Shown here one piece after another: positions 23,804 through 36,818 of a stretch of 64,000 bases of DNA. The stretch's first letter is position 1. Each line of letters starts with the position of its first letter. Origin of the DNA: Microvelia longipes (taxonomy: Eukaryota > Arthropoda > Insecta > Hemiptera > Veliidae); NCBI GenBank assembly GCA_018340805.1, contig JACMZG010001863.1:59017795-59081794 (forward strand), in the 5' to 3' direction. The notes under the pieces are model-generated. The model saw only the letters and a program-made list of their open reading frames with translations, was not told where the DNA came from and did not search any database. Made by a program: the position numbers and the translations under genes.

Positions 23804-26800
23804 ATAGGGTTAAGTTTCTAAAAGTCAGTTATATACTTGTGATTAATTGTTTTCCTATAAATAAATTGTTCATTCCAATTTTACCGGGAGAGTCCTTATT
23901 TATCAAACCATATCGTAATCTTAAAGTACGAAATGACTACTTAGGTAAATAGGGGATTAACCAGATGACGAGCTTTCTCAGGAAATAGCATCTCAAACCT
24001 GATACTGTTTCATAACTGTGGAATGTTAACTATACCAGTCACAGGAAGTACAATATTTACTCTCTTACGTGCCAGGGTTTATATTTTAAATCACATGTGT
24101 TTACTTACATCAGGCATTGTATTTTATTACATCAACGCCTTACTAGATACATCCACCGTCTTGTCTGATAAGTTGGACATTTTTCAAAGCCTTCTGAATG
24201 GTTTTACCTAGTTTCCTGTCTGTATTTATGCTAAAGAGTAGAAACTTAAATCAAAAAGCAATCGTTGGGCCTAAATTTGCTATCGAATCATTATATAACC
24301 CAATGTTTAGGTCTAAAATGTTAAAACTTAAGGTCAATTGAAGCTAACAATAGAAAAACAGTAGATAAACATAAAATCAAATCTTGCAGGAAATAAAATA
24401 TTACAGGAAATACATACTGCTGATGTAAATAAACATTTTCGTAGTTTCAAGTATCGCTGCTACTAAATATATTTTTACAAATATCTATATCTATACAAGT
24501 ATCTTTTGGGTTACTGAAGTAGACCTTAAGTCTAATTTTTCAACCGAGTTTCTACTCTGAAGTATAAAAACTGCGGGAGGTATGCGTGACACAGAACGTC
24601 ACGAAAATGCATGAAAGGTATAATTATAATTAAACCTCGGTTTCATTGTTTAGATGAACACTATACTTTTACATATAGTGTCAGATGAAGAAATGTTAAA
24701 ATGCATTACACGTAAGTATGATTGGCTTAGTATAACAAGTGGATGGAAGGGCTACCAATACCAGTGAATCTAGTATGTTGTTTTAGGACATGTAACAAAT
24801 CTCCTAACTGAACTGAACCCTGTGACACAATAAATTATGTGATTATAAAGACCTATATAGACTACCTATATAGACCTATAAATGGGAGTAAGTACTGGCT
24901 TCGGCGCACTAATATGGCTGTGGCACAAAGTTAGGAGACGCTTATTTATTTGGTGTAGAGAGAAGTAACCCCTTCTTCCCTTCACTACCGCTATGGCGTG
25001 ATTTTCCAACCTTTTATCTCTAAAATATCTCTTGACTGGACCAGCGTCACCTTGTACCTTGTACCTCATGCAACAAGTTGCAGTTAAGCTTGTTTCTTTT
25101 ATTTAATTAAAATCAACATTCTTTAGTGTCAATGATTGATTAAAACATAAATATGAAGAATTTAAGCTGTATGTACTCTTTAATTACAGAAATGATAGAT
25201 TAATAGCTTCTTTAGAGCATAATTATCGTCATAAATAAGCGACTTTTAATTACTCTAATAATAAAGCTAATAAATTAATTTCATACAAGCCCTTAAGTCT
25301 TTCACTTTTTCAAAAGTTACCGCCAACAAAATGTTTTTTTTCTTGTATAAATTTTCTCAACCTAAAAAAGTCTAAAGAAAACTTTTTTACACAAAAGCCT
25401 AATTTCAATTATTTAAAACAAAACACTGTTTTTCGAAAAATGATAATTAATGATGTAATCTTTATCTGCAGAAAGAATTAAACAAAGTTTTAGGAGGAAA
25501 AACGTGCATCGTTTATCTCTCGCGTTTACATTATTTTTTAAAACTTTGAAACCCTTTACACCAAGTATCTAAAAATTTGAGAATAACAAAAAAAAATTAC
25601 AGGTGTCTTGATAAGCGGTTAAATCGCTGCTTTATTCATGGGAGTTAAAAAAAACGTAAAGAAAACAAGCGAGGTATTCTTATGGTAATCATAGGAAAGC
25701 GGATAATCGGGGAAAAGTGGAAAACAAGTTGAGAGCTAAACGAGGTAGAGAGTGAAATCATAAGAAAGAAGGAATGGTAAGAAGAAAGCTGTCGGCTGAC
25801 AGGCTTGTATGCTGCGAAAAACGCGCCTGCACAAATCCTTCCAATTCGGCAAGTTATTCGCTGAAGCGAGCTTGTTGAATAGTTGGAAAATCCGATTTGC
25901 CGGGGGGTAATTGTCTTAAAAAATAATTTATTATTCTCCATTTTTACGAAGAAATAAAAACAACTCTGTATAGCGAGATAAAAAATGAATAAAGAAAAAA
26001 GTTGGAGCCTGAATAATAGAGGGGGTGGTTTTTCTTGAAATAGGTGAGGAGAAATCAGCTAGCTTTCTTACAACTTCTTTTTAAAAAGTTTAATCTTTCT
26101 TGAGAAATTGGAAAATTTTCACATAAATTGTTACGTAAATGGTTTTATACGAAATATTTTACATATTTATAAGTTGAAGTGACCAAAATCATCTTATATT
26201 TCAGCACCATTTCTTGCAAGTTTTTATTGAAATGCTCCCTAACTTATTCGCGAATTTCTACAGTATTCGCACTTTATTTACCTAATAATAATAATGTTTC
26301 AATTAATGTAATAATGATTAAAGATTTATAATTAAAATGCATTAAATTGTTAATAATTACGGCATTAACTTCTTGCCGTAATTGCTTATAAAAAGCACTC
26401 CCTCCTGATATCAATTTCATCATCAAACAGTGCTGCCAAGTGCTATGGCAAATTGGATTTGCAAATAAATAAGCCCTGTCACCGTTGGACTCTTAGAGAT
26501 ATTATTACTAGAGGGGCCCTATAGGTTAAATTTTGAAACATCGAAAATGTAACTAGACCACCTTCGATTATAAATTAATCAAGCCATTAGTACAAAATTA
26601 CAATAATTTATCAAGTAAGCGTTAAAAATGCAAATCGAAACACAAACAATGTGTTGGAAACCGAAACAAATTATTACTTATAACCTTAACTCACTCTTAT
26701 TGGAGGTTTCAATGAGGCTACAAAGAGCCCCTGAGAGCCCCAAAAAGATATTTCATGTGTCTTAATCAATTGAGATAGGCTATGCCCCCTCTAATATATA

Positions 26801-28284
26801 TCTCTATGGTTGGACTACTCTCGCGCGCTCGCACTCAATGCGCTGCTAAAAAACTTAATGGTATATTTCATTACGTTTTTTACAAACGTAAATATCAGCT
26901 CGTCAAGAAATACCCAGTAATGTAAATACAACACATCGGCAATTATCAAGACTTTAAAATGACGTATGTTTTCTTTCTCTCTCTATTCCGTACAAACTCC
27001 ATAGAATTATTAACAATAACATAGTGTGTATGGAGTTTATAGTAGATATAGAGCGAGTTTTAGTTTTGTAAAACGTGACTGAACTACTCAATCACTGCTA
27101 CCACCTTTTTACTATACGAGTAAAAATAAATCTATTTTTCTACAAACAATATGCTTCACTAAATAATATATTTAATTGTACGTTCGCTATTCTACAGCTG
27201 CTGGAGGTGAAGACTTAAGTATTGTTTACATTTGAAAATTCTAGTCGTCAATTCATTACTTAAAAAATTAAAGAAATTAGAGTTGCATTCGTTGTTCATT
27301 AGTTATTATTCCACTTATATAGTAAAATTTTAGACCAAAAACTGAACTTCAATTGTTTTTAACTTGTCTAGACTTAAGTACCTGATAAGTACCAGAGTAA
27401 CTGCCTTCTTAATTTTTAAGTATTAAAAACTTACATTTATTTTTAAAACTAACAACCAAAATGGCAGATTTTGGTCAAATTTATTTCCAATTCCGTATCT
27501 TATGACGTATTGTAAATAAGTTCCAATGACGAATCTGATACTATAATTAGATAGCAACCGTTTAGATAGAAATTAGTTTCAATATCATTATAGATTTCAT
27601 ATCTATAGCTGGATTCTCAACTCTTGTTGAGAATCCAAACAAAATTATGCTCAACGACATTTACAGGCAAGGAGCCATGAGAGCATTGTGAGAAAAGCAA
27701 GGGAAGAATAGTGTTAAAGATTTTAGGGAAATGAAGTTTCGGAGATAACAATAAATTGTACTTTGCATGAATGTTTATGTAATGTTAAGGATTTGAGATG
27801 TTTTAATTATGGATATAAACCAGGAACAGAATCCGATATGCGAACCTGGGATCCCCGACAGTGATCTTTGACTGGACAACATCATCTCGGTAATGAAGGG
27901 TCCTCGTTGATTAAAATTATATTCTTCAAAAGGTAATTGAAGAAAAACTTATCTTTATTTGATGCCATGGAGTTGAGAGGTTTCAATTAATTAGGCCTTT
28001 TCATCAGTGCTTAGTGAAAAAGTTTCAAGAACCCTTCAGACTCATAAGGAGGACCGGTAAAATGTCGAAAAATAAAACTAAGTAACCGGGAAACCTGTTA
28101 CAAATTAAAATTATTGAGGAGAAAAACTCCTTTGGAGTTTTCGAGTAAATTGGAAGGGGGGAGGAAAAGAAGTAATTAACTAATTAAGATATATTTCATT
28201 GTGATTTTAAAGCCGAGTTTTTACTTTGCCATGCCTATCGCAATAAAAGCATAGTTGCCTAAATAAATAAATATACATGATAAG
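23804..28284. other. 4.5-kb AT-rich region without a recognisable gene
   Basis: Read on both strands, no conserved protein motif was found. Short frames at 23707-23952, 24023-24211, 24866-25069 and 25645-25941 lack any family signature. Small items: dispersed-repeat fragment near 26735-26815 (inverse of part of 14941-15055); hairpin at 27611-27636 (11-bp arms, GGATTCTCAAC, loop TCTT); a minus-strand tRNA-like stretch at about 27825-27905 with B-box-like GGTTCGCATATC and A-box-like TACCGAGATGATG, probably another decayed SINE head. 25640-26040 is purine-rich on the plus strand. Confidence 0.45.
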
Positions 28285-28740
28285 AGGGAAGACAAAAGTT
28301 TTACAGCTTAAATTTTCTCTTCAGCTTTACCTATGGAGGAAACTTAATTAGCTCCTGAGGGAGACAGGCTATACAAGTTAGTTCCTGAGGGTGACAGGCT
28401 AAACAAGTTAGCTCCTGAGGGAGACAGGCTAAACAAGTTAGCTCCTGAGGGAGACAGGCTAAACAAGTTAGCTCCTGAGGGAGACAGGCTAAACAAGTTA
28501 GCTCCTGAGGGAGACAGGCTAAACAAGTTAGCTCCTGAGGCAGACAGGCTAAACAAGTTAGCTCCTGAGGCAGACAGGCTAAACAAGTTAGCTCCTGAGG
28601 CAGACAGGCTAAACAAGTTAGCTCCTGAGGCAGAAAGGCTAAACAAGTTAGCTCCTGAGGGTGACAGGCTAAACAAGTAAACTCCTGAGGCAGACAGGGA
28701 GGAATGTGATAGCTGAAATTCAAAAATGTATACTAAGTTT
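28285..28740. repeat. 30-bp minisatellite (about 12 units) inside a MITE-like repeat
   Basis: The unit is AGCTCCTGAGG, GAGACAGGCT, AAACAAGTT (28347-28700), nearly identical between copies. The edges (AAAGTTTTACAGCT..., GGAGGAAACTTAATTAGCTC; right TGATAGCTGAAATTC) match the 5' part of the repeat at 29239-29455, so the array expanded from one internal segment of that element. Two overlapping minus-strand frames of ~130 codons (10-residue repeats) are a consequence of the 30-bp period. Confidence 0.9.
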
Positions 28741-28790
28741 TGTTTCAAAATGGAAAATTTGTCTACGGGTTTTCATAGATCATAAAAGTT

Positions 28791-28985
28791 AAACAGCGTC
28801 GTGCGGGGTCAGTTGCTGGATGGGTGACCGCTGCAAATAAAACTAATGTATGTACTATCTACTATTTGTGCTACTATACTATATGGTTGTAAGGTCGAAT
28901 GAATTAGAATATATAAGGATGAGCGTAGCGAATCCAATTTGATGAGGAAAATTTGTGAGCTACCTTGTGTTCGATTTTTTATTAC
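28791..28985 (+). mobile_element. 5S rRNA-headed SINE, copy 2
   Basis: The head at 28793-28832 reads AGCGTCGTGCGGGGTCAG then TTGCTGGATGGGTGACCGC. This lines up with 5S rRNA from AGCGTCGGG through the box C GGATGGGTGACCGC, a longer match than copy 1. A ~75-bp unrelated body follows, then the tail GATGAGCGTAGCGAATCC...TGATGAGGAAA. Because a longer part of 5S is kept and the tail is shared with copy 1, the two support each other as one SINE family. Confidence 0.8.
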
Positions 28986-29227
28986 TTGTAGGGATACATT
29001 TTTTTTTTAATTTAATTCAATTATATTATTTCTTGATTTTTAATGATTTGTTAAAAACATATACATGTCGTCCGATAAACTTTAAACTAATTCTGATGAA
29101 ATATAACTTGGCGCTATTGTTGACCTTAAATATGATTCCATGGGGGCTAAATGTCGCAGTGAACCCGTTATTGTTTAGTATATTATGAATGTTTGCTGTG
29201 TGATTAGTGACAGGTTAAGACTTCATA

Positions 29228-29873
29228 ATAGTTACTTATGCAACAAGGGATGAAAGTAAGTTTTACAGCTCAAGTTAAAGTTTCGTCCTAAGGCAGTGCC
29301 GAAGGAGGAAACTTCATTAGCTCACGAGACCGGTAGGCCGAGGGAGATAAACTAGTTAGCTCCCGAGGCTTGCCGAGGAAGTTAACTATCATTTTGCCTC
29401 CCGAGGCTTGACGAGAGAGATAATACGAGAGCTGAAAACTTTCATCACTTGTTGCATATTAAATTTTATCTACGACTAGAGAACTAATACTAACAACTAT
29501 TAATATATTTTTCAGCTCCTTAATTGTTATTGTGTCAGTTTAGTTTATTCTTACCATGTCAATTACTCTGATGAAGAGAGAATAAAGCCACTATCTTCAC
29601 ATTATTTTATTGTAAGCTGTCAATAGAATAATGTGTAATACTATATTTGTAATTTAAACATTAGCGTGTGTTATTGTATATTCTACCCGTAGTACCAACA
29701 TAACACCGAAAAAAATTCCAAAAAATTTCCTAAAATTCCTAAAAATTTTACTAAAAATTCTGTCAAGTTGGCAACACTTTCACTTTTCCTCCCTGAGTAA
29801 AGTACGTTTACAGTGTGAGATAACAAGACTGTAAGTAGAACTTACAATACAAGGAGTAGATAAAATATATTTC
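29228..29873 (+). mobile_element. 645-bp dispersed repeat C, copy 1, with inner foldback
   Basis: Aligns end to end, inverted, with 61358-62026. The first ~215 bp (29239-29455) has its own inverted ends, TGCAACAAGGGATGAAAG and CTTTCATCACTTGTTGCA, and is built of AGCTC..GAGG-type segments. The remainder is unique-looking and includes a T/A-rich segment of repeated TTCCTAAAA motifs near 29705-29760. No coding motif. Class unknown. Confidence 0.8.
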
Positions 29874-31497
29874 CGAACAAAACTAGTCATACAACATAAT
29901 TTTTGTACAAAGTTGTACCTCTCTGGCAAACACTCACTAGGAGCTACAACTGATAACAGACATGCGCACACCAACACTCTGGTAAAAACTATTCAGGCGG
30001 TCTTTAAAACACCTAAAACTGATAATTGAAGTAAAATCCTGGTTTCAGATTTTTACGCAGACACAATACTTACTCTATTTACCTATGGTGTAATTGAGCA
30101 AAAGTAATAAGATAATTTTAATATTTAATTGGAGCTGGGATTTTACAGAAATAAGTTATTTTGAAGGTAGGTTTGACGAGGAGAAAGTAGTGGAAGTACA
30201 GTGATAGGTGGTTGACTTCGGGGTTGGTGAAAAGGACCCAATGGTGTGGTCTACTCACCAGGCTTGACCTCTCCACTCTTACTACTGCTACTACTACTAC
30301 TATTTTGAAAGTAAATTCAATTAATTTTTAAACCCCGAATTTGTTTTCCTGACTTGAGACGGAATTTCTTTCTACCAGCTTTACATGGCAGTTACAAAGC
30401 ATTTTCTTTTTATTTTTTTCATCTTCTTTCTTTTTCTATCCATCGATTTGTCAGAAGTGCATATAATTTCTTCTTTAATTCAAACTGAACAGTACATGTG
30501 CTTCTTTAGTTGCTGTAGATCGATTATGTGAGAATTTTCAGTCTGTTGGAATCTAGTGTTATTAAAAAATCTTAATTGTAATTAAAATTCATTTTCAACA
30601 AATCCTTACCGGACTGGCAAGTTATTAATCTAAATCTCCTAATTGATACATTATTCTAAAGTACATTGTAATGCAATAGTTTGTTCCCACAAGAAAAATA
30701 TAAAAGGGTGATAAAAATAAAAGAAATAATGAGATAATTTAACAAGTGTTGACGTTTACAAATGACAAACATGACGTGTTAATTTGTCCGACATCTTGTT
30801 GCTTTTACATCTTAACGACAAAACGCACATCATGCATCTTGTTGCGGTTACGTGTATACAACATATCATTAGAAAAAAAACTCATATTCATTTAAATAAA
30901 AATGTCTGTCAAACTGTCAGCAATCAGAAGAGCGTCTTGATTTGTTTTGATTGAGTAAAATAAAAAGAATATCTTTTTCTTCATAAATGTAAATCAACCG
31001 AAGAAACATTTCTGTGGGGCTTTTAACAGGCTGCCAAGTATGGTTCCATAACATTAAATTACTAATTCTAATAAAATTCACTGAGTGTCACCAGTATGGG
31101 TTTTAAAAAAAATTATATAATAATAATATAATATAAAAAGTGATATAATTTAAATAAAAAAATATAAAGGTCATGTTTGTAATTTAGTGAAATAGAGTCA
31201 ACAAGTGCCTTTATTTATTCTCAAAACAAGACATATTTGACCGCTGGGGCTACTTTGGAGCCTTGAGATATTGAATAAGAGGTTGTTCATCGAAGATTCG
31301 TACAAAACAACCAAGCTGATAAAGTTTATAAGGTTATTCAATTGAAGGATTTTTATGAATGAAAACTATTTTTTTGACATCTTAGGTTATAGTCTGGAGG
31401 TGACGTCATTGCAGGAATCCGTATTGACAACTTACATTATAATACTAACAAACTAGAGCACTACTACTTAAAAAAAATCAAATATAAAATAAATTTT
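29874..31497. other. Spacer with one headless SINE tail
   Basis: 30185-30305 matches the tail of the SINE at 19921-20225 (GGACCCAA...GTGGTCTACTCACCAGG, then (TACTAC)n). Elsewhere no gene or repeat could be supported. Confidence 0.5.
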
Positions 31498-32859
<1,362 letters not shown>

Positions 32860-33246
32860 TATTTCACTATCATTATTTGTACTAATTGTTTATTGTAAAT
32901 TTATAATTGTCTTTTATTTTAGTTGTCTGAAGATGAAAACGTCATGGAGAAGATGGGATTTTGATTAAACCAAATGATGAATTACTGATGTAATTAGAGA
33001 GAACAGAGATAGACGTGTAGCTGTAATTAAGATCTCATGTAGAGTTAATTATCTCTACATTATTACAAGCAGTATGTAGCACTAGCCACTCTTGTAGGAT
33101 GCGTCGAAATTATTTAATAAATTGTGTATGCTCAGCACTTCAACCACTTGCTTTGCTCGTCTTCAGAATGTATATGTTAATAAATATGAATTTGTTCAAT
33201 ATTTAGCATGTCCCTAGAAAATTAAGGCAAACATTTTGCTCATACC

Positions 33247-33400
33247 TATGTCACACACGCACACTCACACAAACACACACACACACACACTCACACACAC
33301 ACTTGATCAGTGGATCCCCCCTTCAAAAAAACCAACTCTTCCCACTCCTTTTCTCCATGACCCTAAGCTCATAAGCTAATTTGTCTTCGAAAATTTACTA
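33247..33400 (+). repeat. (CA)n tract and a diverged third copy of the duplication's tail
   Basis: CACACA repeats at 33247-33301 are followed by CTTGATCAGTGGATCCCCCC...CCATGACC...CTCATAAGCTAATTT. This aligns with the tail of the 31498-32859 units at lower identity. An older copy of the same element therefore sits next to the recent tandem pair, with CA in place of TA. Confidence 0.7.
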
Positions 33401-33589
33401 AAAGGTCCAGGTAGCCCAGCCTTAATTGACTTTGCTAGCGTATAGGCTTCCTCGGACACATCTGAAAGTTTAAACCTTTCTGGTGAAATCGGAACACGAG
33501 GATATTGTACTTCCTAGTCTTTAAGTAGCCAGCATTTATATTAACTCGAAGTAATTAATAAACTCTTAAAATTAATAGACAGGGTCGGC

Positions 33590-33700
33590 TACTGCATTTA
33601 TTGCTATAAAGATTAGGGTCTTCCGGGAGTCACCTTGCCAATGTTGACGATGTATCCAACTTTTCGCTTTCTCAGTGAGAGGCATCATCTTCAGAGATTT
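33590..33700 (-). mobile_element. Penelope-like tail fragment with hammerhead-like core
   Basis: On the minus strand: CTGAAGA (33694-33688), a stem with CTCTCA and TGAGAAAG arms, then GAAA (33665-33662). GGTCTTCCGG lies at the distal side. The same order occurs at 38641-38779 and 56285-56460. Tails of this type (CTGAAGATGCC...GCGAAACGTC, then TCTTCCGG) are familiar from Penelope-like elements. No reverse transcriptase is present. Confidence 0.6.
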
Positions 33701-34410
33701 ATGCCATCATGTGTGAGAGGCATCTTCAGAAATTTATACCATCATGTGTAAGAGGCATCTTCAGGGATGTATGCCATCATGTGTGAGAGGCATCTTCAGA
33801 GATGTATGCCATCATGTGTAAGAGGCATCTTCAGGGATGTATGCCATCATGTGTGAGAGGCATCTTCAGAAATTTATACCATCACGTGTAAGAGGCATCT
33901 TCAGGGATGTATGCCATCATGTGTAAGAGGCATCTTCAGATGTATGCCATCATGTGTAAGAGGCATCTTCAGAGATGTATGCCATCAGAGGCATCTTCAG
34001 AGATGTATGCCATGTGTGAGAGGCATCTTCAGAGAGGTTCTTGCCATTTCATGCATGTGTAAGAGGCATCTTCAGGGATGTATGCCATCATGTGTAGAGG
34101 CATCTTCAGGGATGTATGCCATCATGGTGAGAGGCATCTTCAGAAATGTATGCATCACGTGTAAGAGGCATCTTCAGGGATGTATGCCATCATGTGTGAG
34201 AAGGCATCTTCAGGGATGTTTGCCATCATGTGTGAGAGGCATCTTCAGGGATGTATGCCATCATGTGTGAGAGGCATCTTCAGGGATGTATGCCATCATG
34301 TGTGAGAGGCATCTTCGGGGATGTATGCCAACATGTGTGAGAGGCATCTTCAGGGATGTATGCCATCATGTGTGAGAGGCATTTTCAGGGATGTATGCCA
34401 TCATGGGTGT
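33677..34410. repeat. 35-bp tandem array (about 21 copies) derived from the hammerhead-like segment
   Basis: Each unit is GAGAGGCATCTTCAG, a GGATGTATGCCATCA variant, and TGTGT. The first unit grows directly out of the CTCAGTGAGAGGCATC part of the Penelope-like tail. On the minus strand every unit therefore repeats CTGAAGATGCCTCTC, that is, the conserved core plus the 5' side of stem II, without the GAAA side. The frame at 33911-34270 is incidental. Confidence 0.88.
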
Positions 34411-34460
34411 GTTTACAATGCTCTACACATCTGAAGTCAGTGTTGATTAGTTTTTCCTTT

Positions 34461-34726
34461 GCACACCTGGGTATATAACAAGCAAAATACTATGCTACAT
34501 CTAGAAACTGTTTCATCATTACATTTAGGGAAGAAGTTACAACTCATAATGAGGCCGACAGAACCTGAACTCACTTATATGAAAGGAGAAGGGTATATTA
34601 TGATGCCCATCGCATGATGTAACAGTTCCCAGATGTAACATGGTTTTGCTTGTTACATCCCTATGTGTCTCTCGCACAATCATTTGTGTCGACTAATCAT
34701 GTTTTACAAAATTCGATAGTATCAAA
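34461..34726. mobile_element. ~300-bp TIR element, copy 3 (decayed)
   Basis: Left arm AACAAGCAAAATACTATGC near 34478; right arm GTTTTGCTTGTTACAT, TGTGTCTCTCGCACAA and ATGTTTTACAAAATTCGATAGTAT (34640-34722). These match the copies at 19174 and 53042. The hammerhead-bearing middle is inverted and eroded (CTCATAATGAGGCCGACAG near 34535). Confidence 0.65.
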
Positions 34727-35316
34727 TTATATCGGATTTATGATCCAGTTTGACGCAGTCACCATCGAAAGATTTAAACTCTTCACTCTCAAACTATTCT
34801 GAGATTCTAAACTTTCTTCATACTTGACATTTCTATTCTAAAAGACTAATACTTGGTTTCAATTTCTATAAAATTCTGATTTGGCTTGTTTCAGGTAACT
34901 AAGATAGATCTGAGAACTTTGACAACTTAGATTTCATTTGGACTCATAAGGTACCTTGTATTTTTTAATAACAATTTTAGACCCTAATAAATTTCAGTTT
35001 TCTACTAATTAGATTGTGAGAGCCTATTTAAAGTAATTAAATAAAATGGAGATGTTTTTATAATTATTCTTTAAATGATAGATAAAAATGTATAGGATTA
35101 TTTTGACAACAAACTAATTGAACTCGGTAAAAGATATTTTTAAAATGATTTCTCTACTCTTCCACTAGCAACTTTTCCAAACTATAAAACAAGGATTTAT
35201 TTGTTTTTTAGATTTTAAATTCTTTTAAAATTAACTTGTACAATGAAGTTACAAGTTATCACTTACCAGAGTTATTCTAGATATCCAAAGGTAAGTTTAG
35301 ATTGTTAGATTAAAGG
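34727..35316. other. AT-rich spacer
   Basis: No feature supported. Confidence 0.5.
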
Positions 35317-35325
35317 TAAGTTTAG

Positions 35326-35570
35326 CCGCCTCCGTGGCCGAGGTCGTTAAGGCGTTAGTCTTTTAAACTGACCTTTGACACCACGGAGGTCTGGGGTTCG
35401 CATCCCAGGTTACACTCTCAGTTATAGAAAATTATTGTTTAGATAAATTATCGCTAACTTTAGAATACACTTTGAGCGTAACGGTTGCTACTACCAACCG
35501 AGGTGGTTCCCGCAGGGGTTATCCCTGATGAGCCGCAAGGCTCTAAACGGGCATTATTATTATTATTATA
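35326..35570 (+). mobile_element. tRNA-headed SINE, type 1, full length
   Basis: The best complete plus-strand copy: head with TGGCCGAGGTCGTTAAGGC and GGTTCGCATCCC, body, hairpin tail (CCCG at 35509 to CGGG at 35551), and (ATT)n end. The perfect 9-bp duplication TAAGTTTAG flanks it at 35317-35325 and 35571-35579. Within the tail, ACC..CGAGGTGG, GGGGTTATCCC and GAGCC-GCAA-GGCTC can each form hairpins. Confidence 0.93.
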
Positions 35571-35744
35571 TAAGTTTAGATTGACGGTAATCCATGCCCA
35601 TCAAACTTCTTTTTCTCTATGTGAAGGCATAAACTAAGTAGTTTATATAGGGGTTGCAAACACTTATAATTAATAGCACGATCATATATTGCCTGCAAGA
35701 CGACTCCAAAGACGTCTCGCAGTATAAATATGGTGAATTTTATA

Positions 35745-35850
35745 GTCGTCCTATACTTTATATGACGAAATAGAAAGGGTAAGCATAGCACATCCGATGT
35801 GATGAGAAAAACTTCCGGGGTATCCCGTACCCGATTTTTGTTTAGATTTT
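35745..35850 (+). mobile_element. 5S-SINE-type tail fragment
   Basis: TAAGCATAGCACATCCGATG...GATGAGAAAAACTTCC and TATCCCGTACCCGATTTTTG match the tail at 10229-10300 and 28915-28985. No 5S head is visible. The 128-codon minus frame at 35576-35962 runs across this and the next element and is not a gene. Confidence 0.55.
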
Positions 35851-35916
35851 TCATATCCATCCTTAAACCTTCACCAATGTATAAGAATTTTTTTACAACT
35901 ACGACTGTGGAGTGGT

Positions 35917-36818
35917 TGATTATAATACGACACACGGCTAAAATCAATTGACAGCGCGCCAAAAATTTGTGAGGGAATGAATTCTATTGTTCAGACCGAC
36001 CGCGCTCCTTCCCCCTCCACCTTATGCCAACCTCGGTATAAAAAAATACCGTTTTCGTAAATAAAATCATAAATAGGCAACACTGGTTGTAAATATTTGT
36101 AACCTCGCGTCGGTTTTATTTCCCTCATTGTGCATATTGATCTGTTTGAGTTCGTTTCGTTTCATTCCAATCTGTTCAGTTCATCTAATTATTGCGGAGT
36201 TGATATGATCTGAGTGCCTATATTTGACGCATGGACATTGAGGTATTCTTCAAGCATTTCTTGCTATTTGAGTACAGCGCAGGGTCTGTGGTTTGTCAAC
36301 TAAATGACAAATGTCTTTCAATAGATAACAGTCTTGCCTTTTTTAAGTCATGAATGCATATAGTGTCATATTATTTTTATAATATGAAACAATACGCTTT
36401 AAATTATTCAAACTTGACACAAAAAAAGCAGTTTGTTTTGGAAAAAAGTAATTATAGCTGACGATTTATTTAAATCGTCAAACTTTTATCATGGAACTAT
36501 TATGATCCATTGCATTACGTAATTAACAACTTTAACTCCACCTAATTCATACTTCCCGAACAAATTTAAAGCAACACTTAGTTGATAAATTTATCATAAA
36601 TTTATAAGAAACAACAATATTCCTACTCAAAAAGTAAATAAATAATTTAAAAAAAATACGATATCAAATAAAAACAAATAATAAAATTCAAAACATAACC
36701 TGACTTACAGTGTTGCCAGAGTAGGGAATATTGTTTGTTACTTAAAAAAATAGGGTTGAAAGCATTAAGATTTTGGCGAGCTGTCAATTGATTTTAGCCG
36801 TGTGTTATATTATAGTCA
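35917..36818. mobile_element. ~900-bp element with 48-bp terminal inverted repeats
   Basis: 35917-35964 (TTGATTATAATACGACACAC... to CGCCAAAA) is inverted at 36771-36818 (TTTTGGCG... to GTGTGTTATATTATAGTCAA) with few mismatches. The interior contains CCGAGGTTGG and CAGTGTTGCC-type segments and no open frame of note. Superfamily not determined; an ATT/ATA-rich context hides any target duplication. Confidence 0.65.

Noticed and set aside
25645..25941. 98-codon minus-strand frame
   Set aside because: Lies in purine-rich DNA, has no recognisable motif, and composition fits chance.
28331..28748. Two ~130-residue repetitive frames on the minus strand
   Set aside because: Products of a 30-bp minisatellite without stops in two phases; no start context, flank or domain.
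28791..28832. Functional 5S rRNA gene
   Set aside because: Only the 3' part of the internal promoter is present, without the 5' half or terminal stem; it joins a SINE tail.
32930..32965. TGTCTGAAGATGAAAACGTC as another hammerhead-like tail
   Set aside because: CTGAAGA is followed almost at once by GAAAACGTC with no room for stem II; at most a deleted relic.
33677..34410. Regular 35-bp spacing resembling a CRISPR array
   Set aside because: Units are contiguous with no unique spacers, and the context is eukaryotic; it is a tandem repeat.
35576..35962. 128-codon minus-strand frame
   Set aside because: Runs across a 5S-SINE tail fragment and into the inverted end of another element; no domain.
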